Positions 61,146-64,000 of a stretch of 64,000 nucleotides of DNA are shown here, piece by piece (the first letter of the stretch is position 1; each line of letters opens with the position of its first letter). The translations under genes and the position numbers were made by a program. The notes below the pieces were generated by a model. The model searched no databases. It was not told where the DNA came from and saw nothing but the letters and a program-made list of their open reading frames with translations. Origin of the DNA: Ruminococcaceae bacterium Marseille-P2935 (GTDB lineage Bacteria > Bacillota > Clostridia > Oscillospirales > Ruminococcaceae); NCBI GenBank assembly GCA_900104565.1, contig LT629951.1, forward strand, positions 186,001-250,000, given 5' to 3'.

Positions 61146-64000
61146 TTATTCTACGTCGTACAGTTTAGAAAGTCTCAGCAGGTGATTGTATTTTTCTGCT
61201 GCGTTTTCAGCCGCTTTATCGAACAGAGTGTCTGCACGATCCGGGAAGGTACGGGTCAAAGCACTGTAACGAACTTCGTTGTTGATGAAGTCTTTGTAAG
61301 AAGCGGTAGGAGCTTTGGAATCCAGCTGGAAGGGGTTTTTGCCTTCTTTTGCCAGTCTGGGGTCAAAGCGGAACAGGTGCCAGTAACCAGAAGCAACCGC
61401 ATTCTTAATAGTAGTTTGAGCCAGGCCCATGCCGCCTTTGGTACCATGGTTGATACAAGGAGCGTAAGCAATGATAATAGAAGGACCATCATAAGCCTCA
61501 GCCTCGTTAATTGCCTTGATTGCCTGGTTATAGTCGGCGCCCATACCAATCTGGGCAACGTATACATAACCGTAGCTCATAGCAATTGCAGCCAGGTCTT
61601 TCTTCTTCACCTCTTTACCAGCAGCAGCAAACTGAGCAACAGCGCCGGTCGGGGTGGATTTAGAGGACTGACCACCGGTATTGGAGTATACCTCGGTATC
61701 GAATACCAGGATATTTACATTCTGGTTAGAAGCAATGACATGGTCCAAACCGCCAAAGCCAATATCGTAAGCCCAGCCGTCGCCGCCGAAGATCCAGCAG
61801 GACTTCTTGCTCAGGTAGCTCTTGCTCTTGAGGATTTCCTTGCCAGCGTCGCAGCCGCAAGCTTCCAGAACACTGATCAGCTTATCGGTAGCCAGTTTGT
61901 TCTCGGCAGAATTGTCCATGGTGGAAAGATAACCTTCGCAAGCAGCTTTTACATCTGCTTTGTCGGTGCTTTCGCCCAAGGCTTTTACTTTTTTGCTCAG
62001 GTTCTGACGGATATAGTCCTGAGCCAGGAACATACCGTAACCGTACTCAGCGTTATCCTCAAACAGGGAGTTTGCCCAAGCGGGGCCATGGCCATCTTTG
62101 TTTACTGTATAAGGAGTGGAAGGAGAAGAACCGCCCCAAATAGAGGAACAGCCGGTAGCGTTGGCAATATACATACGGTCGCCGAACAGCTGGGTTACCA
62201 GTTTTGCATACGGAGTTTCGCCGCAGCCTGCGCAAGCGCCGGAGAACTCGAGCAGAGGCTGTTTAAACTGGCTGCCTTTTACCGTGTTCTCTTTAAATTT
62301 CTCGTTTACTTCTGGTTTCGCATCCAGGCTCTGGCCATAAGCAAAGACATCTGCCTGAGCCAGCTGGCTGTCCAGTTTCTGCATGGTAAGAGCTTTTTCG
62401 CCCTTCTTGCCCGGGCATACGTTTACGCAGGAGCCGCAGCCTGTGCAGTCCAGAGCGGAAATGGTCATGGCAAATTTCATGCCGGGAACACCGGTCATAT
62501 CCATTGCCTTGGTGCCTGCAGGAGCAGCCTTAAGCTCATCTTCGGTCATAGCAATTGGGCGGATAACAGCATGGGGGCAAACATAAGAGCAGAAGTTACA
62601 CTGAATGCAGTTGTCAGGGTTCCAGGAAGGAACATCAACAGCAACACCGCGTTTTTCATAGGCAGAGGACCCCAGAGGTACAGCACCGTCAACGTGGTCC
62701 ATAAAGGCAGATACAGGCAGGGTATTGCCCTTCTGTGCGTTAACAGGCTCCAGGATGTTGTTAATATAGTCAACCAGATCCTTGCGGTCGCCGGTAGCAG
62801 CAGCTTTTGCTTCGTCCTTGCCAGCGTTCTTCCAGGATTCTGGAACTTTAACCTCAACTGCACCCGAAATGCCGCGCTCGATGGCAGCATGGTTCATGGC
62901 AACAACCTTTTCACCTTTTTTGCCGTAGGAAGCGGTAGCAGCATCTTTCATGTATTTTACTGCTTCGTCCACGGGGATGATATTTGCCAAGCCAAAGAAT
63001 GCAGACTGCAGAATGGTGTTGATTCTGCCGCCCAGGCCAATCTCACGGCCAATGTCTACGCCGTCGATGGTGTAGAACTTAATGTTGTTGTTGGCAATAT
63101 AGGACTTCACTTCGTTGGGCAGTCTCTTTTCGATCTCGTCCATATCCCAGCTGCAGTTAAGCAGGAAGGTACCGCCGGGAACGATATCGGAAACCATGTC
63201 ATACTTGCCAATATAAGCGGGGTTGTGGCAGGCAACAAAGTTTGCCTTGTTGATCAGGTAGGTAGATTTAATCGGGGATTTACCAAAACGCAGGTGCGAA
63301 ACGGTAACGCCGCCGGATTTTTTGGAGTCATAATCAAAATATGCCTGTGCATACATGTCGGTATGGTCACCGATGATTTTAATGGAGTTTTTGTTAGCGC
63401 CAACGGTACCGTCAGAGCCCAGACCCCAGAATTTGCAGTTGGTGGTACCAGCTGGTGTGGTATCTGGGTTTTCATCCAAAGGCAGGGACAGGCAGGTTAC
63501 ATCATCGTTAATACCGATGGTGAAATGTTTAATTGGAGTTTTGGAAGCCCCGTTTTTGTAGGTGGCAATGATCTGAGCAGGGGTGGTATCTTTAGAGCCC
63601 AGGCCGTAACGTCCGCCATAAACAGGAACATCTTTAAATTTGCTGCCGCTCAGTGCGGTAACAACATCCAGGTACAAAGGCTCGCCCAAAGCACCAGGCT
63701 CTTTGGTGCGGTCGAGAACCGAGATTACTTTAACAGAATCAGGAATCACATTCAGCAGATACTTGGTGGAGAACGGACGATACAGGCGAACCATAACCAA
63801 ACCGTATTTGCCGCCCTTTGCGTTCAAATAATCTACAGTTTCCTGAATAGTGGAGCAAACAGAACCCATAGCAATAATGATGTTCTCAGCGTCAGCTGCA
63901 CCATAATAGTTAAAGGGAGCGTAATTGGTGCCAATCTTCTCGTTGACCTTGTTCATATACTCAACCACAACCTCAGGAAGAGCGTCGTAGTATTTATTGC
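61146..64000 (-). CDS. nifJ: Pyruvate:ferredoxin (flavodoxin) oxidoreductase (N-terminus beyond window)
   Basis: The C-terminal 950 residues of the one-piece enzyme that turns pyruvate and CoA into acetyl-CoA, CO2 and reduced ferredoxin, central to anaerobic clostridial energy metabolism. The frame continues past the window edge; about 230 N-terminal residues are missing. In order: PFOR domain II, gamma/EKR region, two ferredoxin clusters (CIQCNFCSYVCPHAV and CTGCGSCVNVCPGKKG), and the TPP domain with CAGCGETPY, NATGCSSIWGGSSPSTPY, GGDGWAYDIG and EVYSNTGGQSSKSTPTGA. All cluster cysteines look intact. Strongly expressed judging by codon use. Confident identification. Confidence 0.97.
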   Translation of the reverse strand, partial: NKYYDALPEVVVEYMNKVNEKIGTNYAPFNYYGAADAENIIIAMGSVCSTIQETVDYLNAKGGKYGLVMVRLYRPFSTKYLLNVIPDSVKVISVLDRTKEPGALGEPLYLDVVTALSGSKFKDVPVYGGRYGLGSKDTTPAQIIATYKNGASKTPIKHFTIGINDDVTCLSLPLDENPDTTPAGTTNCKFWGLGSDGTVGANKNSIKIIGDHTDMYAQAYFDYDSKKSGGVTVSHLRFGKSPIKSTYLINKANFVACHNPAYIGKYDMVSDIVPGGTFLLNCSWDMDEIEKRLPNEVKSYIANNNIKFYTIDGVDIGREIGLGGRINTILQSAFFGLANIIPVDEAVKYMKDAATASYGKKGEKVVAMNHAAIERGISGAVEVKVPESWKNAGKDEAKAAATGDRKDLVDYINNILEPVNAQKGNTLPVSAFMDHVDGAVPLGSSAYEKRGVAVDVPSWNPDNCIQCNFCSYVCPHAVIRPIAMTEDELKAAPAGTKAMDMTGVPGMKFAMTISALDCTGCGSCVNVCPGKKGEKALTMQKLDSQLAQADVFAYGQSLDAKPEVNEKFKENTVKGSQFKQPLLEFSGACAGCGETPYAKLVTQLFGDRMYIANATGCSSIWGGSSPSTPYTVNKDGHGPAWANSLFEDNAEYGYGMFLAQDYIRQNLSKKVKALGESTDKADVKAACEGYLSTMDNSAENKLATDKLISVLEACGCDAGKEILKSKSYLSKKSCWIFGGDGWAYDIGFGGLDHVIASNQNVNILVFDTEVYSNTGGQSSKSTPTGAVAQFAAAGKEVKKKDLAAIAMSYGYVYVAQIGMGADYNQAIKAINEAEAYDGPSIIIAYAPCINHGTKGGMGLAQTTIKNAVASGYWHLFRFDPRLAKEGKNPFQLDSKAPTASYKDFINNEVRYSALTRTFPDRADTLFDKAAENAAEKYNHLLRLSKLYDVE

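Overview
The window looks like chromosomal DNA of an anaerobic, endospore-forming member of the Clostridia, probably a gut Oscillospiraceae/Ruminococcaceae relative. Three things support this: sporulation and germination genes (spoVAC-AD-AE, gpr, spoIIP), a one-piece pyruvate:ferredoxin oxidoreductase, and near-consensus sigma-A promoters with frequent TTG/GTG starts. No 16S gene is present, so genus and species cannot be read from the window.

Region 1 (1-6.7 kb) is the end of an accessory element, probably an integrative conjugative element lying against the 3' end of rpsI. It holds a very long thioester/Cna-B surface adhesin that runs off the left edge, a parA-parB pair, a small protein and a 40-bp direct repeat. 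Region 2 (6.75-23.5 kb) holds rpsI-rplM, a copper P-type ATPase, a decayed membrane gene, a four-unit 99-bp palindromic repeat array ahead of a small lipoprotein, three tRNAs (Tyr, Thr, Pro), asnB, glyS, an mtnP-HAD pair and alr. Region 3 (23.5-27.7 kb) is a tandem pair of paralogous polytopic membrane proteins that resemble GT-C glycosyltransferases.

Region 4 (28-37 kb) is a branched-chain-amino-acid-type ABC operon in the unusual order ATPase-ATPase-binding protein-permease-permease. A cysteine desulfidase, an M24 peptidase and an aldo/keto reductase follow. The operon has a perfectly spaced promoter and a leader terminator, which suggests attenuation. The gene set points to uptake and breakdown of amino acids or peptides. 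Region 5 (37-49 kb) has a two-gene ThrE-type exporter, a CPBP membrane protease, tadA, two nitrilase-fold proteins with complementary losses of catalytic residues, purA and the spoVA genes for dipicolinate transport.

Region 6 (49-64 kb) follows the conserved Firmicutes order rpsT-gpr-spoIIP-lepA-hemW. It is interrupted by a MITE-like inverted repeat, a small membrane protein, a lipoprotein/nucleoside hydrolase pair and a signal peptidase. After it come two adjacent trans-editing tRNA deacylases (YbaK-like and ProX-like), an XRE regulator and the truncated PFOR gene. Gene-free stretches of 0.4-1 kb are common and are noted individually.
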